From AC-32 sp963736055 (lineage in GTDB: Bacteria; Actinomycetota; Thermoleophilia; Gaiellales; Gaiellaceae), in assembly GCA_963736055.1 (NCBI GenBank), contig CAVTNM010000008.1, positions 868,001 through 932,000 on the forward strand: 64,000 nucleotides of DNA. The letters are read 5' to 3'. Below are positions 54,580 to 63,555 of this stretch, one piece after another (position 1 is the stretch's first letter; each line of letters starts with the position of its first letter). The translations under genes were made by a program, and so were the position numbers. The notes beneath the pieces were generated by a model. It was not told where the DNA came from. It ran no database searches and saw only the letters and a list, made by a program, of their open reading frames with translations.

Positions 54580-56519
54580 CCGAGGCGACGATCGACCACC
54601 TGGGCCACGAGGAGCACGCCGTGAAGCCGCCGCCGACCGGCTGGCACCGGCTGCTCGCGCCAGGGTGGCTGCGAGTCCCGTGGATGACGGCGCTCTTCTT
54701 CGGCATCGGCGCCGGCATCGTCGTGCTCGTCCGCTGGCTCGAAGGCTGGCACCCGATCTGGGACGGCTCGGTCATCACGACGGTCGAGCTCGCAGCGGTG
54801 CCGTTTGGCTTCCTCGCCGGCCTTGGCGGATTCGACTACTGGGCGCGCTACGCCTCGGGCGCGCCGACCCTGCCGGAAGACCATTCCGGCCATGGGGCGA
54901 AGAGCTGGCGCGACTACTTCCGGATCAACACCGACCACAAGGTGATCGGGATCCAGTACCTGGTCACCACGGTCGTCTTCTTCGTGATCGCCGGGCTGCT
55001 GGCGATGTTCATGCGGGCCGAGCTGGCGCGGCCGGGGATGCAGTTCGTCGACAACCAGACCTTCAACGGGCTCTTCTCGGTCCACGCGGCGCTGATGATC
55101 TTCCTCTTCGTCATCCCCGCCTTCGCGGGGATCGGGAACTACGTGATCCCGCTGATGATCGGCGCCCCGGATATGGCCTTCCCGCGCCTGAACGCGCTCT
55201 CGTTCTGGCTGTTGCCGATCGCGGGACTCATGATGGTCTCGAGCTTCCTCGTGCCGGGCGGCCCCTTTGCCGCTGGCTGGACGAACTACGCCACGCTGTC
55301 GGTGCACCAGCCTCTCGGCAACACGTTCTTCTCGATGGCGGTCCAGTGGGCGGGGGCCAGCTCGATCATGACCGCCCTCAACTTCCTGGTCACCATCATC
55401 ACCATGCGTGCGCCGGGGATGACCTTCTGGCGGATGCCGCTGCTCGTCTGGGCGAACTTCACCACGTCGCTGCTGGTGGTGATCGCGACGCCGTTCATCG
55501 CCGGCTCCCAGTTCTTCGTCATGTTCGACCGGGTGATGCACACGAAGTTCTTCGAGCCCCTGTCCGGCGGCTACCCACTGGGGTACCAGCACATCTTCTG
55601 GTTCTACTCGCACCCGGCCGTCTACATCATGATGCTGCCCGGCTTCGGCATCGCCTCGGAGGTGATCTCCGTGATGGCGCGGAAGCCGATCTTCGGCTAC
55701 CGGCTGATGGCCCTCTCGCTGATGGCCATCCTGGTGCTCGGCTTCTCCGTCTGGGCGCACCACATGTTCGTTGCCGGCATGGCGCCGTGGCTCCGCGTCC
55801 CGATGATGGTCACCTCGATGATCATCGCAGTGCCCACCGGGATCAAGGTGTTCTCCTGGTTAGCCACGTTATGGGACGGGCGCATCCACTTCGAGACCCC
55901 GATGCTGTTCGCGCTCGGCTTCGTCTCGATGTTCGTGATCGGCGGCCTCTCCGGGATCTACCTCGCGGCGGTCCCGATCGATATCCACACCTCCGACACC
56001 TACTTCGTCGTCGCGCACATCCACTACGTGCTCTTCGGCGGCTCGCTCTTCACGATCTTTGCCGGGATCTACTTCTGGTTCCCGAAGATGACCGGGCGCA
56101 TGTACAACGAGCGGCTCGGGAAGCTGCACTTCTGGCTCACGTTCGTGGGCTTCAACCTCACCTTCTTCCCGATGCACTGGCTCGGGATCCAGGGCATGCC
56201 CCGCCGCGTCGCCGACTACGCGCCGCGCTTCGCCGACCTGAACCTGTTCATCTCGATCGCCTCCTTCGGGCTGGGCGCCTCGACGCTGGTGTTCCTCTAC
56301 AACATGATCACGAGCTGGCGCTTCGGCCCGGTTGCCGCCGCGAACCCGTGGCGCTCCATGACGCTCGAGTGGCAGGTGAGCTCTCCGCCTCCGGTCTTCA
56401 ACTTCGACGAGATCCCGCAGGTGGTCGGGACCCCGTACGAGTACGGCGTGCCGGGCGCGCGCCACGCGGTCTTCAACGGCGACCGCACGCACGAGGTCGA
56501 GCAGGTGCCGATCCGGTGA
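54576..56519 (+). CDS. coxA: Cytochrome c oxidase subunit I, A2-type
   Basis: 647 aa, about 13-14 helices. VHAALMIFLFVIPAFAGIGNYVIPLMIGAPDMAFPRLN carries a haem-ligand region; HHMFVAG holds the two CuB His; VAHIHYVLFGG holds the haem ligands. In place of the D-channel Glu, the active-site helix reads YSHPAVY with Y344-S345-H346 and the cross-linked Tyr350: the YS signature of A2-class proton-pumping oxidases. GTG start. Stop overlaps the next gene (GTGA). Confidence 0.96.
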   Translation: MTEATIDHLGHEEHAVKPPPTGWHRLLAPGWLRVPWMTALFFGIGAGIVVLVRWLEGWHPIWDGSVITTVELAAVPFGFLAGLGGFDYWARYASGAPTLPEDHSGHGAKSWRDYFRINTDHKVIGIQYLVTTVVFFVIAGLLAMFMRAELARPGMQFVDNQTFNGLFSVHAALMIFLFVIPAFAGIGNYVIPLMIGAPDMAFPRLNALSFWLLPIAGLMMVSSFLVPGGPFAAGWTNYATLSVHQPLGNTFFSMAVQWAGASSIMTALNFLVTIITMRAPGMTFWRMPLLVWANFTTSLLVVIATPFIAGSQFFVMFDRVMHTKFFEPLSGGYPLGYQHIFWFYSHPAVYIMMLPGFGIASEVISVMARKPIFGYRLMALSLMAILVLGFSVWAHHMFVAGMAPWLRVPMMVTSMIIAVPTGIKVFSWLATLWDGRIHFETPMLFALGFVSMFVIGGLSGIYLAAVPIDIHTSDTYFVVAHIHYVLFGGSLFTIFAGIYFWFPKMTGRMYNERLGKLHFWLTFVGFNLTFFPMHWLGIQGMPRRVADYAPRFADLNLFISIASFGLGASTLVFLYNMITSWRFGPVAAANPWRSMTLEWQVSSPPPVFNFDEIPQVVGTPYEYGVPGARHAVFNGDRTHEVEQVPIR

Positions 56520-57370
56520 GCGCGGAGCGCCACGTCCTCGTGATCGCGAACGAGACGGTCGCGGGCAAGAGCCTGATCGACAGCCTGAAGCGGCGGGCGC
56601 AGGACGGGCCTCTGCGCGTGACGGTGATCACGCCGGTCAACCAGCCGCGTGAGGGCTACGTCGTCTACGAGAACACACGCCGCGCGGCTGCGGGCCGCAG
56701 GCTCGAAGGCACGCTCGCGGCACTGCGCGAGGCGGGCATTCCGGCCTCCGGGCACGTGGTCGAGGCCGACCCGGTCGCGGCGCTCAAGGACGCGCTCGTC
56801 CAGCTCGAGCCTCCGCCGGACGAGATCGTGGTCTCGACGCATCCACGCCAGAAGTCAGGGTGGCTGCGGAGGAACGTGGTCGAGCGGATGGAGCGCGCGG
56901 CAGGGGGCCTCCCGCTCGAGCACGTGGTCGTCGATCTCGACGAACAGGGAGCGGACGCCGAGGCGAACGTGCTCGTCATCGCCAACCAGACGATCGTCGG
57001 CGAGCCGCTGCTGGACAAGATCCGCGAGCGCGCCGCTCAGGGCCCGGCGGCGTTCTTGCTCGTCTCTCCTCAGAGCGATGTGTCCAGCAACGAGCATCCG
57101 GAGGCCGAGCGGCGCCTGCGGCGGGCGCTCACCGTCCTGCGCGGCGAAGGGATCGAGGCTCACGGTCAGATTGCGCACCCCGACCCGTTCACCGCCGCGG
57201 CGCAGGCGGTTCAGGACGAGCGGATCGACGAGATCATCGTCTCGACCTTCCCGGGCGAGAAGACGTCGCGCTGGCTGCGCGGGGACCTCGTCAACCGGCT
57301 GCGGAAGCAGACCGGGCTGCCCGTGGAGCATGTCGAAGTGGCGCTCGAGCAGGAGGCGGTACCGCAGTGA
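56516..57370 (+). CDS. Tandem USP-like (Rossmann) domain protein in the cox operon
   Basis: 284 aa. Two similar halves, each opening with HVLVIANETVAGKSL or NVLVIANQTIVGEPL and closing with DEIVVSTHPRQKSGWLRR or DEIIVSTFPGEKTSRWLR, then a HVxVDLE-like end. The fold resembles universal stress proteins without a clear ATP loop. It is locked between coxA and coxC by GTGA overlaps on both sides. The same domain recurs in the gene at 58074. Function unknown; a link to oxidase assembly or control is an inference from position. Confidence 0.75.
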   Translation: MSAERHVLVIANETVAGKSLIDSLKRRAQDGPLRVTVITPVNQPREGYVVYENTRRAAAGRRLEGTLAALREAGIPASGHVVEADPVAALKDALVQLEPPPDEIVVSTHPRQKSGWLRRNVVERMERAAGGLPLEHVVVDLDEQGADAEANVLVIANQTIVGEPLLDKIRERAAQGPAAFLLVSPQSDVSSNEHPEAERRLRRALTVLRGEGIEAHGQIAHPDPFTAAAQAVQDERIDEIIVSTFPGEKTSRWLRGDLVNRLRKQTGLPVEHVEVALEQEAVPQ

Positions 57371-57963
57371 GCGCGCACGCCGAGGCCCACTCGGCCCATC
57401 CGCCTCAGGCCAACCAGAGCTCGCGCGTCGATGCGCGCACGCTCGGGATGTTCCTCTTCATCGCGTCGGAGATCATGCTCTTCGGCTCCTTCTTCACCGC
57501 GTACTTCTTCGTGCGGGTGGCGGCCGGGACGCCGTGGCCTACTCCAGGCCTCCACCTCCCGGTCTTCGTCGCCGGGATCAACACGACTGTCCTCGTCACG
57601 TCGAGCTTCACCATGCACTGGGCCCTCCAGTCGATCAAGCGCGGCAACCACTCGGGCCTGAAGGCCGGGCTGACCCTCACCTTCCTGCTCGGCCTGAGCT
57701 TCCTGCTGACGCAGATCCTGGAGTACTCGCGGATCGGCTTCGCCCCGTACACCAACGCGTTCGGCACGGTCTTCTACTGCCTCACCGGCCTCCACGGAGC
57801 GCACGTCTTCGTCGGCCTGACGCTCCTGCTCGCGGCGACGATCCGGTCGTACCGGGGGCACTACTCGAGCGAGGCGCACCTCGGAGTCGAGATCCCCGGG
57901 ATCTACTGGCATTTCGTGGACGTAATGTGGATCGTGGTCTACGCGACCGTCTACATCCTCTAG
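57367..57963 (+). CDS. coxC: Cytochrome c oxidase subunit III
   Basis: 198 aa, five helices, the short form of subunit III. MFLFIASEIMLFGSFFTAYFFVR, TGLHGAHVFVGLTLLLAATIRSYRGHY, IYWHFVDVMWIVVYATVYIL. Supports the D-pathway and stability of the oxidase. GTG start overlaps the USP-like gene. Confidence 0.95.
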   Translation: MSAHAEAHSAHPPQANQSSRVDARTLGMFLFIASEIMLFGSFFTAYFFVRVAAGTPWPTPGLHLPVFVAGINTTVLVTSSFTMHWALQSIKRGNHSGLKAGLTLTFLLGLSFLLTQILEYSRIGFAPYTNAFGTVFYCLTGLHGAHVFVGLTLLLAATIRSYRGHYSSEAHLGVEIPGIYWHFVDVMWIVVYATVYIL

Positions 57964-57989
57964 GGCACATTGCCTATCGGTCACCTCAA

Positions 57990-58070
57990 TCGAGTCGACC
58001 GGTCATTTCAGACGGCCGCACGCGCAAAGCCCGCGCGGCCTGAGATCGGCACCGCGAGCGGTGCCTCGGC
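57990..58070. repeat. Dispersed two-hairpin repeat, copy B
   Basis: TCGACCGGTCATTTCAGACGG, a hairpin around GCGCAAAGCCCGCGCG, and the palindrome GGCACCGCGAGCGGTGCC (58048-58065). Aligns with copies A and C. It occupies nearly the whole gap between coxC and the next gene, ending 3 bp before that gene's TTG. Confidence 0.8.
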
Positions 58071-58073
58071 CTC

Positions 58074-58712
58074 TTGAAGAATCCGCTGCGCAGCGAGGCC
58101 GAGGCGTTCCAGTTCCTCCTCGGCTCGGTCGTGTACTTCGCGCTGATCGTGATCGCCGGGCTGATCAACCCGTGGGCCGGGCTCGGGGTGTTCATCGTCC
58201 TGACGGCCGGCGTGGTCTGGTGGTGGCTCCGGTCGCGACGGACCGAGGCGCCTCTGCAGACGACCTCAACGCACAAGGCCGACTCGGGCGAGCGCCGGAT
58301 CCTCGTGATCGCCAACGAGACCGTCGGCGGCGAGGCGCTGCGCGATCAGATCGAGCAGCGTGGCAAGGGCCTCCGTTCGGACGTGCTGGTGGTCAGCCCG
58401 GCGCTGAACTCGCCGCTTCGGCACTGGGCCTCGGACGAGGACCCGGCGAGGGCCGAGGCTCAGCAGCGCCTCGAGGCAAGCCTCCAGCGGTTCCGCGAAA
58501 GCGGTATCGAGGCTCGCGGCGAGGTCGGGGACGCAGATCCCCTGCAGGCGATCGAGGACGCAGTCCGTACCTTCGGCCCCGACGAGATCATCATCTCGAC
58601 CCATCCGGAAGGGCGGTCGCACTGGCTCGAGCGAGGCGTCGTCACCGGGGCCCGCGAACGTTTCGCGGTCCCGATCACCCACGTGATCGTCGATCTCGAA
58701 GCTGAGGGCTAG
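58074..58712 (+). CDS. Two-helix membrane protein fused to a USP-like domain
   Basis: 212 aa. The N-terminal 52 residues form two helices (EAEAFQFLLGSVVYFALIVIAG, GLGVFIVLTAGVVWWWL), like the small subunit IV of actinobacterial oxidases. The rest is one copy of the domain found twice in the protein at 56516 (ILVIANETVGGEALRD, DEIIISTHPEGRSHWLER, THVIVDLEAEG). So a single protein may tether that domain to the oxidase. TTG start with repeat copy B in place of a ribosome site; the start is uncertain. Confidence 0.75.
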   Translation: MKNPLRSEAEAFQFLLGSVVYFALIVIAGLINPWAGLGVFIVLTAGVVWWWLRSRRTEAPLQTTSTHKADSGERRILVIANETVGGEALRDQIEQRGKGLRSDVLVVSPALNSPLRHWASDEDPARAEAQQRLEASLQRFRESGIEARGEVGDADPLQAIEDAVRTFGPDEIIISTHPEGRSHWLERGVVTGARERFAVPITHVIVDLEAEG

Positions 58713-59314
58713 CCCTTGCCGGCGACCGACGAGACGTACTTCGCCACAGCAGTGATCTGAGCCGGGGTCAGCTGGCCCTTGAAGGCCGGCATCGCGCTGC
58801 CGCCGTTGATCACCTGGTGCTGCACGATGCTCTGGGACGGCTTCAGCTGGTCGAGGTTCGGGCCGACGTTGCCGCTCGTGCCCGCGTCGGCGAGCGTGTG
58901 GCAGCTGCCGCAGTTGGCGAGGAAGATGTCCTTGCCGCTGGTCGGGTTCTTCGGGGTCGCGGCGCTCGGGTTGCCTGCCACGCCCGCCACGTAGGCTGCG
59001 ACGGCGTCGGCGTCGGCCCCGGTGACGAGGTTCGGGGGCATCTGCCCCGTCGCGAGCTCGATCTGGTCGCGCACGACCTGCTCGATCGTCACCGGCTTGA
59101 ACCCCTGCGTCCGCGAGGAGGCGAACGCGTCGTCGAGGTTCGGGCCCACGGTGCCGTGCGTGCCGGCCGCCGCGAGCGTGTGGCAGCCGCCGCACTTGTC
59201 GAGGAAGAGCTGCTTGCCGCGGTCGGCGTCGCCCGACTTCGAGATTCCGCCGGTGCCGCAACCCCCCGCCAGGAGCGCGGCCGCGAGGAGGAAGACGGCG
59301 GCGCCGCCCCGCAC
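58709..59314 (-). CDS. Di-haem cytochrome c lipoprotein
   Basis: 201 aa. Lipobox LLAGGC with C19, then two cytochrome c domains with CGGCH at 41-45 and CGSCH at 135-139, each followed by VGPNLD and a Met region (GQMPPN, SAMPAF). Membrane-anchored electron carrier, likely electron donor to the caa3 oxidase. GTG start shares one base with the STAS stop (TAGTG). Convergent with the oxidase genes. Confidence 0.93.
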   Translation of the reverse strand: MRGGAAVFLLAAALLAGGCGTGGISKSGDADRGKQLFLDKCGGCHTLAAAGTHGTVGPNLDDAFASSRTQGFKPVTIEQVVRDQIELATGQMPPNLVTGADADAVAAYVAGVAGNPSAATPKNPTSGKDIFLANCGSCHTLADAGTSGNVGPNLDQLKPSQSIVQHQVINGGSAMPAFKGQLTPAQITAVAKYVSSVAGKG

Positions 59315-59679
59315 TAGGTTGAGGGCTGCCCCGAGGAGGTGGCCTTCGAGACCGCCTCGTCGCGCGTCGGGTAGATCGTGAACACGCGGTCGAGCCCGGT
59401 GATCTCGAAGATCTTCGTGATGTTGCGGTCGTCGCAGACGAGCGAGAGCTGCCCCTCGTTCGTCCGCAGGCGCTTGACGCCGCCGACGAGCACTCCGAGG
59501 GTGGTCGAGTCGATGAAGGTCGTGTCCGAGAAGTCCACGACGACCTCCCTGGCGCCCTTCCCGATCACGTCCAGGAGCTGCTGCTTGAACTCCGGCGCCG
59601 TGTAGAGGTCGACCTCGCCCGAGAGCGAGATCACGTAGGCGTCGTCGCCAAGCTGCTCGGTGTTGATGTCGAAGTTCAT
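59314..59679 (-). CDS. STAS-domain anti-anti-sigma factor
   Basis: 121 aa. ISLSGEVDLYTAPEFKQQLLDVIGKGAREVVVDFSDTTFIDSTTLGVLVGG: SpoIIAA/RsbV-type domain with a phosphorylatable Ser/Thr at FIDST. Binds an anti-sigma kinase to free a sigma factor; partners are not in the window. ATG at 59679. Weak link to the cytochrome gene through overlap. Confidence 0.93.
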   Translation of the reverse strand: MNFDINTEQLGDDAYVISLSGEVDLYTAPEFKQQLLDVIGKGAREVVVDFSDTTFIDSTTLGVLVGGVKRLRTNEGQLSLVCDDRNITKIFEITGLDRVFTIYPTRDEAVSKATSSGQPST

Positions 59680-59705
59680 CCCAGCCGTCCCCGTGGTGGG
59701 GGAGT

Positions 59706-60557
59706 TTAACCCTGGCTCTGCGGCTGCGAGGCCTTGAGCTGCGCGACGGTCTGGCGGACGGCCTGGGCGTTCGGGCTGTCGGGGGCGATCCTCAGGAAGC
59801 GCGTGTATGCGTTGATCGCGGTCGGCGTGTCTCCTGCGAGCTGCGCCGACCCGGCCAGCTGGAGCTGGGCGTTCGCCTCCTCCGAGGTTCCGGCCGCGGC
59901 GGTCGCGAGCGTCCCGTAGGCGCCCTCGGCCTTCCGGAAGGCGGCCACCATCGTGGTGTAGGCCGTGTTCGCCTTTTCCTTGAGGACGTTGCTGTAGGGA
60001 TCGCTGGTGATCGCTCCGCCGAGCGTCGAGGTCGGGTCGACGCCGGGCGGCGCGACGGTGCTCGAGAAGTACGCGATCTGGGCGTTCTGCGCTGCGGTGC
60101 GCGCCGTCTCGGCACGGCCGCCGTAGATGCCGGCGATGCGGTTCAGCACATCGAAGTTCTTGGGTGCGACCAGCTGTGCCCTGCGGAGCGTCGCGAGCGC
60201 CTTGTCCACCTTCTGATCCTGCTGGTAGATCCCGGCGAGGTCGAGGTAGGCGCTGATGTTCTTCGGATTCTGCTCGATCGCCTTCTGCTTGTCCTTCACC
60301 TGCGAGCTCGTGGAGGTGCCGCCGCCGAAGAAGTTGCCGCGCAGGATGTCGCTGATGCCCGTCGAGCCCGAGCCGACCCCGAAGGCGACGAAACCGATCG
60401 CGAACACCAGAGCGAGGAAGACGAACACCCACTTCGCCTGTCGCCGCAGGCGCGGGAAGAACATCGTCTGCTCGTAGGTCGGCGCCGAGCGTTTGCGCTT
60501 CGGCTGCTCCTGTTTCGGGCGCTGCTTTCGCTGCGCTTGTGTCGCTCCTCGCGCCAT
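59706..60557 (-). CDS. Membrane-anchored TPR protein
   Basis: 283 aa. Basic N-terminus (QRKQRPKQEQPKRKRS), one transmembrane helix (WVFVFLALVFAIGFVAFGVGSG), then extracytoplasmic or periplasmic TPR-like repeats (NISAYLDLAGIYQQDQKVDKALATLRRAQLVAP ... DTPTAINAYTRFLRIAPDSP). Scaffold role inferred; partner unknown. The gene ends 26 bp before the STAS gene start, so they likely share a transcript. Confidence 0.82.
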   Translation of the reverse strand: MARGATQAQRKQRPKQEQPKRKRSAPTYEQTMFFPRLRRQAKWVFVFLALVFAIGFVAFGVGSGSTGISDILRGNFFGGGTSTSSQVKDKQKAIEQNPKNISAYLDLAGIYQQDQKVDKALATLRRAQLVAPKNFDVLNRIAGIYGGRAETARTAAQNAQIAYFSSTVAPPGVDPTSTLGGAITSDPYSNVLKEKANTAYTTMVAAFRKAEGAYGTLATAAAGTSEEANAQLQLAGSAQLAGDTPTAINAYTRFLRIAPDSPNAQAVRQTVAQLKASQPQSQG

Positions 60558-60561
60558 TGGC

Positions 60562-60640
60562 GTCCTAAGGCACCGCTTGCGGTGCCGGCGTCAGGACGTC
60601 CGGGCTTTGCCCGCGCGTCCGTCTGAATTGACCGATCGAC
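60562..60640. repeat. Dispersed two-hairpin repeat, copy C (reverse)
   Basis: Reverse orientation relative to A and B. Palindrome GGCACCGCTTGCGGTGCC (60569-60586), a GGACGTCC/GGGCTTTGCCC hairpin, then GTCTGAATTGACCGATCGAC. Lies between the adenosine deaminase stop and the TPR-gene start, where the TPR-gene promoter should be. Confidence 0.8.
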
Positions 60641-60664
60641 TGTGTTGAACTCATTCCGGACGCT

Positions 60665-61672
60665 CTAGGGTACCTGCCCCTCGCGGACACCGAGGCCGTC
60701 CCATTGATGGGTCTCGGCGATCGCCCGCAGCCTTGACTTCATCCCGTTGTCGCAGAGCGCCCCCTCGACGCCTGCCTCGAAGAAGTCGCGTGGGTCGAGG
60801 CCGAAGGACGTCGCCGCCTCGTAGTCCCGGCTGAGGTCGGTGTCGAACATCGCCGGGTCGTCGGTCGAGATCGAGCAGAGCGCGCCTGCCGCCACCAGCT
60901 GTGGCAGCGGGTGCTCCTCGAGGGAGGAGACGGCGCCGGTGCGCAGGTTCGAGATCGGGCAGACGTCGAGGACGATGCGCCGTCCTACGATCTCGCGCAG
61001 GAGCCCGGGGTCCTCGGCGGCGCGGATTCCGTGGCGGAGGCGGTGGGCACCGAGCTCTTCGAGCGCGCCGCGGACCGACGGAGGTCCTGCGACCTCGCCC
61101 GCATGTGGAACCGAGGCGAGGCCCTCCTCGCGCGCGAGCGTGAACACGGGCTCGTACGGCTCCGGCGGAAAATCGGCCTCGAGGCCCCCGAGGCCGACCC
61201 CGACGATCCCGCGGTCTCGGTACTTGGCGGAGTAGCGCACCACCTGTTCGGCCTCGTCGAGCGGGAAGCCACGGACGATGTCGGGGGTAAGGCGTATCTC
61301 CACGCCGTGCAGCTCCCGCGCCTCCTGTGCGCCGTCGCAGTAGCCGCTGAAGATCTCGTCCCAGCCGACGCCGCGCCGGACGCGCTCGGCCGGCGAGAAG
61401 ATCGCCTCGATGTAGACAGCGCCGTGCGAGACGGCCTCGGCGGCGTAGTCGACGACCACCTGGTGGAAGTCGTCGGAAGTGCGGAGGGCGTTGGTGGTCA
61501 GCACCCAGACGTCGATGAAGTCCGCGAAGTCGCGAAAGTCGTACAGCGTCGCCAGGCCCTCCTCGGTCTCCGCCGGAAGAGCGTAGTCGTTGCGACCTGC
61601 GATCTCGAGAAGCGTCTTCGGCCGCACCGTCCCTTCGAGGTGGACGTGAAGCTCGATCTTCGGGTAGCTCAT
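60665..61672 (-). CDS. add: Adenosine deaminase
   Basis: 335 aa TIM-barrel amidohydrolase. Metal ligands HVHLEGT, SVPHAGEV with catalytic residues, LRHGI, and STDDPAMF near the C-terminus. Converts adenosine (or a related nucleoside) to inosine. ATG overlaps the tatC stop (ATGA, 61669-61672). Confidence 0.93.
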   Translation of the reverse strand: MSYPKIELHVHLEGTVRPKTLLEIAGRNDYALPAETEEGLATLYDFRDFADFIDVWVLTTNALRTSDDFHQVVVDYAAEAVSHGAVYIEAIFSPAERVRRGVGWDEIFSGYCDGAQEARELHGVEIRLTPDIVRGFPLDEAEQVVRYSAKYRDRGIVGVGLGGLEADFPPEPYEPVFTLAREEGLASVPHAGEVAGPPSVRGALEELGAHRLRHGIRAAEDPGLLREIVGRRIVLDVCPISNLRTGAVSSLEEHPLPQLVAAGALCSISTDDPAMFDTDLSRDYEAATSFGLDPRDFFEAGVEGALCDNGMKSRLRAIAETHQWDGLGVREGQVP

Positions 61673-62436
61673 TCGGGCAGCGGCGCGGCGTCCGCCTGGG
61701 AGCGCCAGCGTGGCTCCAGGAACGTCGCAAGCGCAATCGACAGCAGGTAGAGCGCGACGAGCGGTATGACGGAAAGGATCGTCGAGACCGGGTCGACGCC
61801 GGGGAGGATGACGCCGAGCACCACCATCGCGAAGACTCCGAAGCGCCAGGTGCTGCGGAGCTTCGCGGCGCTCAGGATGCGCAGGCGTACGAGCCCGAGC
61901 ACGAAGACCGGCACCTCGAAGGCGATTGCCACCCCGAGCAGGACGAACGTCGCGAACTTGTAGTAGTCGCGAGCCCTGATGAGGATCGTGAAGTGGGCCG
62001 AGTCGTAGTTCGTCAGGAAGTGAATCGCGGGCGGGAGGATGACGAAGTAGCCGAAGGCGACTCCGCCGACTCCGAGCACGGCCGCGAAGGCCACCATCGC
62101 GGCCATCGAGCGCTGGTTGTGCTCCTCGAACGCAGGCGCCAGGAAGGCCCACACCTGCCAGAAGATCACGGGGAGCGCGAGTAGGAGCGCCGCGTAGAGG
62201 CTCACCCAGACGGAGGTCGTGAACGGCTCGATCGGGCTGAACGTGACCGGCTTCTGGAACTGCTCGGGCAGCGGCCGGTTCAGCCAGTCGAGGATGTGGC
62301 CATGGAATGCGAACGTGACCGCGAACGCCACGGCCAGCGCAACGAGGCACACGATGAGCCGCGTGCGCAGCTCCCCGAGGTGCTCGACGAGCGTGGCCTC
62401 CTCGCCGTGGCGAAGGCGCCGCGGGAGCACGTTCAC
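61669..62436 (-). CDS. tatC: Sec-independent translocase subunit TatC
   Basis: 255 aa, six helices. LVEHLGELRTRLIVCLVALAVAFAVTFAFHG (the TatC signature with the charged N-terminal loop), VWAFLAPAFEEHNQRS, FLTNYDSAHF. Receptor for twin-arginine signal peptides. GTG start at 62436, 4 bp after tatA stop. Operon tatA-tatC-add. Confidence 0.95.
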   Translation of the reverse strand: MNVLPRRLRHGEEATLVEHLGELRTRLIVCLVALAVAFAVTFAFHGHILDWLNRPLPEQFQKPVTFSPIEPFTTSVWVSLYAALLLALPVIFWQVWAFLAPAFEEHNQRSMAAMVAFAAVLGVGGVAFGYFVILPPAIHFLTNYDSAHFTILIRARDYYKFATFVLLGVAIAFEVPVFVLGLVRLRILSAAKLRSTWRFGVFAMVVLGVILPGVDPVSTILSVIPLVALYLLSIALATFLEPRWRSQADAAPLPE

Positions 62437-62440
62437 GACC

Positions 62441-62635
62441 CTACGACGGGGGCGGGGGCTCGTCGCCGGACCGAGGAGGCAACTCCGCCTTCTCGTGGTT
62501 GCCGGTGACCGAGTCCTTGAACTCGCGCATCCCGCGGCCGAGCGAGCGGCCGATCTCGGGCAGACGCTTCGGCCCGAAGATGAGCAGCGCGACGACGAGG
62601 ATGACGATGAGCCCGGTGATGCCGATCTCTGGCAT
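62441..62635 (-). CDS. tatA: Sec-independent translocase subunit TatA/E
   Basis: 64 aa. One N-terminal helix (EIGITGLIVILVVALLIFGPKRLPEIGRSLGRGMREFKDSV) with the conserved FGPKxLPExGRxxGxxxxxF hinge and amphipathic helix. Forms the translocation pore with TatC. Confidence 0.96.
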   Translation of the reverse strand: MPEIGITGLIVILVVALLIFGPKRLPEIGRSLGRGMREFKDSVTGNHEKAELPPRSGDEPPPPS

Positions 62636-62766
62636 GGACCTAGGTTAGCGGTGGTTTCGGCCACCCGCCATGGGGCACACGAAAAGAGGGCTCTGGCGCG
62701 CTCCCGGCGAGGGGATGACCGCTAGCATGTCTCGACGGGCGCGATGACCACGCGCTCACCACTCTG

Positions 62767-63555
62767 ATGGCTTTGCTCGAACTGAAAAATCTGCATGTCG
62801 CGCTCGAGGACGGCACCGAGATCGTCAAGGGCGTCGACCTCGCCGTGGACACGAACCAGATCCACGCGATCATGGGCCCGAACGGCTCCGGCAAGTCGAC
62901 GCTCGCCTACGCCCTCATGGGCCACCCCGCCTATGAGGTCACCGAGGGCCAGATTCTCTTCGACGGCGAGGATGTGACCGCGGCCGGGGCCGACGAGCGT
63001 GCGCAGAAGGGGCTCTTCCTCGCCTTCCAGTACCCGCACGCGATTCCGGGCGTGACCGTGACGAGCTTCCTGCGCTCGGCGATCAACGCGATCCGCAAGG
63101 CCCGCAACGGCGGCGAGGACGACCCGGTCAAGATCCCGGAGTTCCGTACGGAGCTGCTCGCGGCAATGGAGAAGCTGAAGGTCCCGCGAGAGCTCGCGCA
63201 GCGCTACCTGAACGACGGCTTCTCCGGCGGCGAGAAGAAGCGGGTCGAGATCCTCCAGATGGCCATGCTCAAGCCGCGCATCGCGGTTCTCGACGAAACC
63301 GACTCGGGCCTGGACATCGACGCGCTCAAGATCGTCGCGGAAGGCGTAGGCGACCTGGTCGGCACCGAGACCGGCGCCCTCGTCATCACTCATTACCAAC
63401 GCATCCTCAACTACGTGAAGCCGGATTTCGTCCACGTCTTCGTCGATGGGCGTATCGTTGAGGAAGGCGGGGCAGAACTTGCCCACAGGCTGGAAGCCGA
63501 GGGCTACGAGAGCTTCGGCGCCGCAAACGGAAGGAGCAATGGCAGCAACTCCTGA
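62767..63555 (+). CDS. sufC: Fe-S cluster assembly ATPase SufC
   Basis: 262 aa ABC-type ATPase. Walker A IMGPNGSGKSTLAYALMG, signature NDGFSGGEKKRVEILQ, Walker B IAVLDETDSGLDIDALK. Works with SufB and SufD to build Fe-S clusters. Divergent from tatA. Overlaps sufB by 17 bp. Confidence 0.97.
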   Translation: MALLELKNLHVALEDGTEIVKGVDLAVDTNQIHAIMGPNGSGKSTLAYALMGHPAYEVTEGQILFDGEDVTAAGADERAQKGLFLAFQYPHAIPGVTVTSFLRSAINAIRKARNGGEDDPVKIPEFRTELLAAMEKLKVPRELAQRYLNDGFSGGEKKRVEILQMAMLKPRIAVLDETDSGLDIDALKIVAEGVGDLVGTETGALVITHYQRILNYVKPDFVHVFVDGRIVEEGGAELAHRLEAEGYESFGAANGRSNGSNS

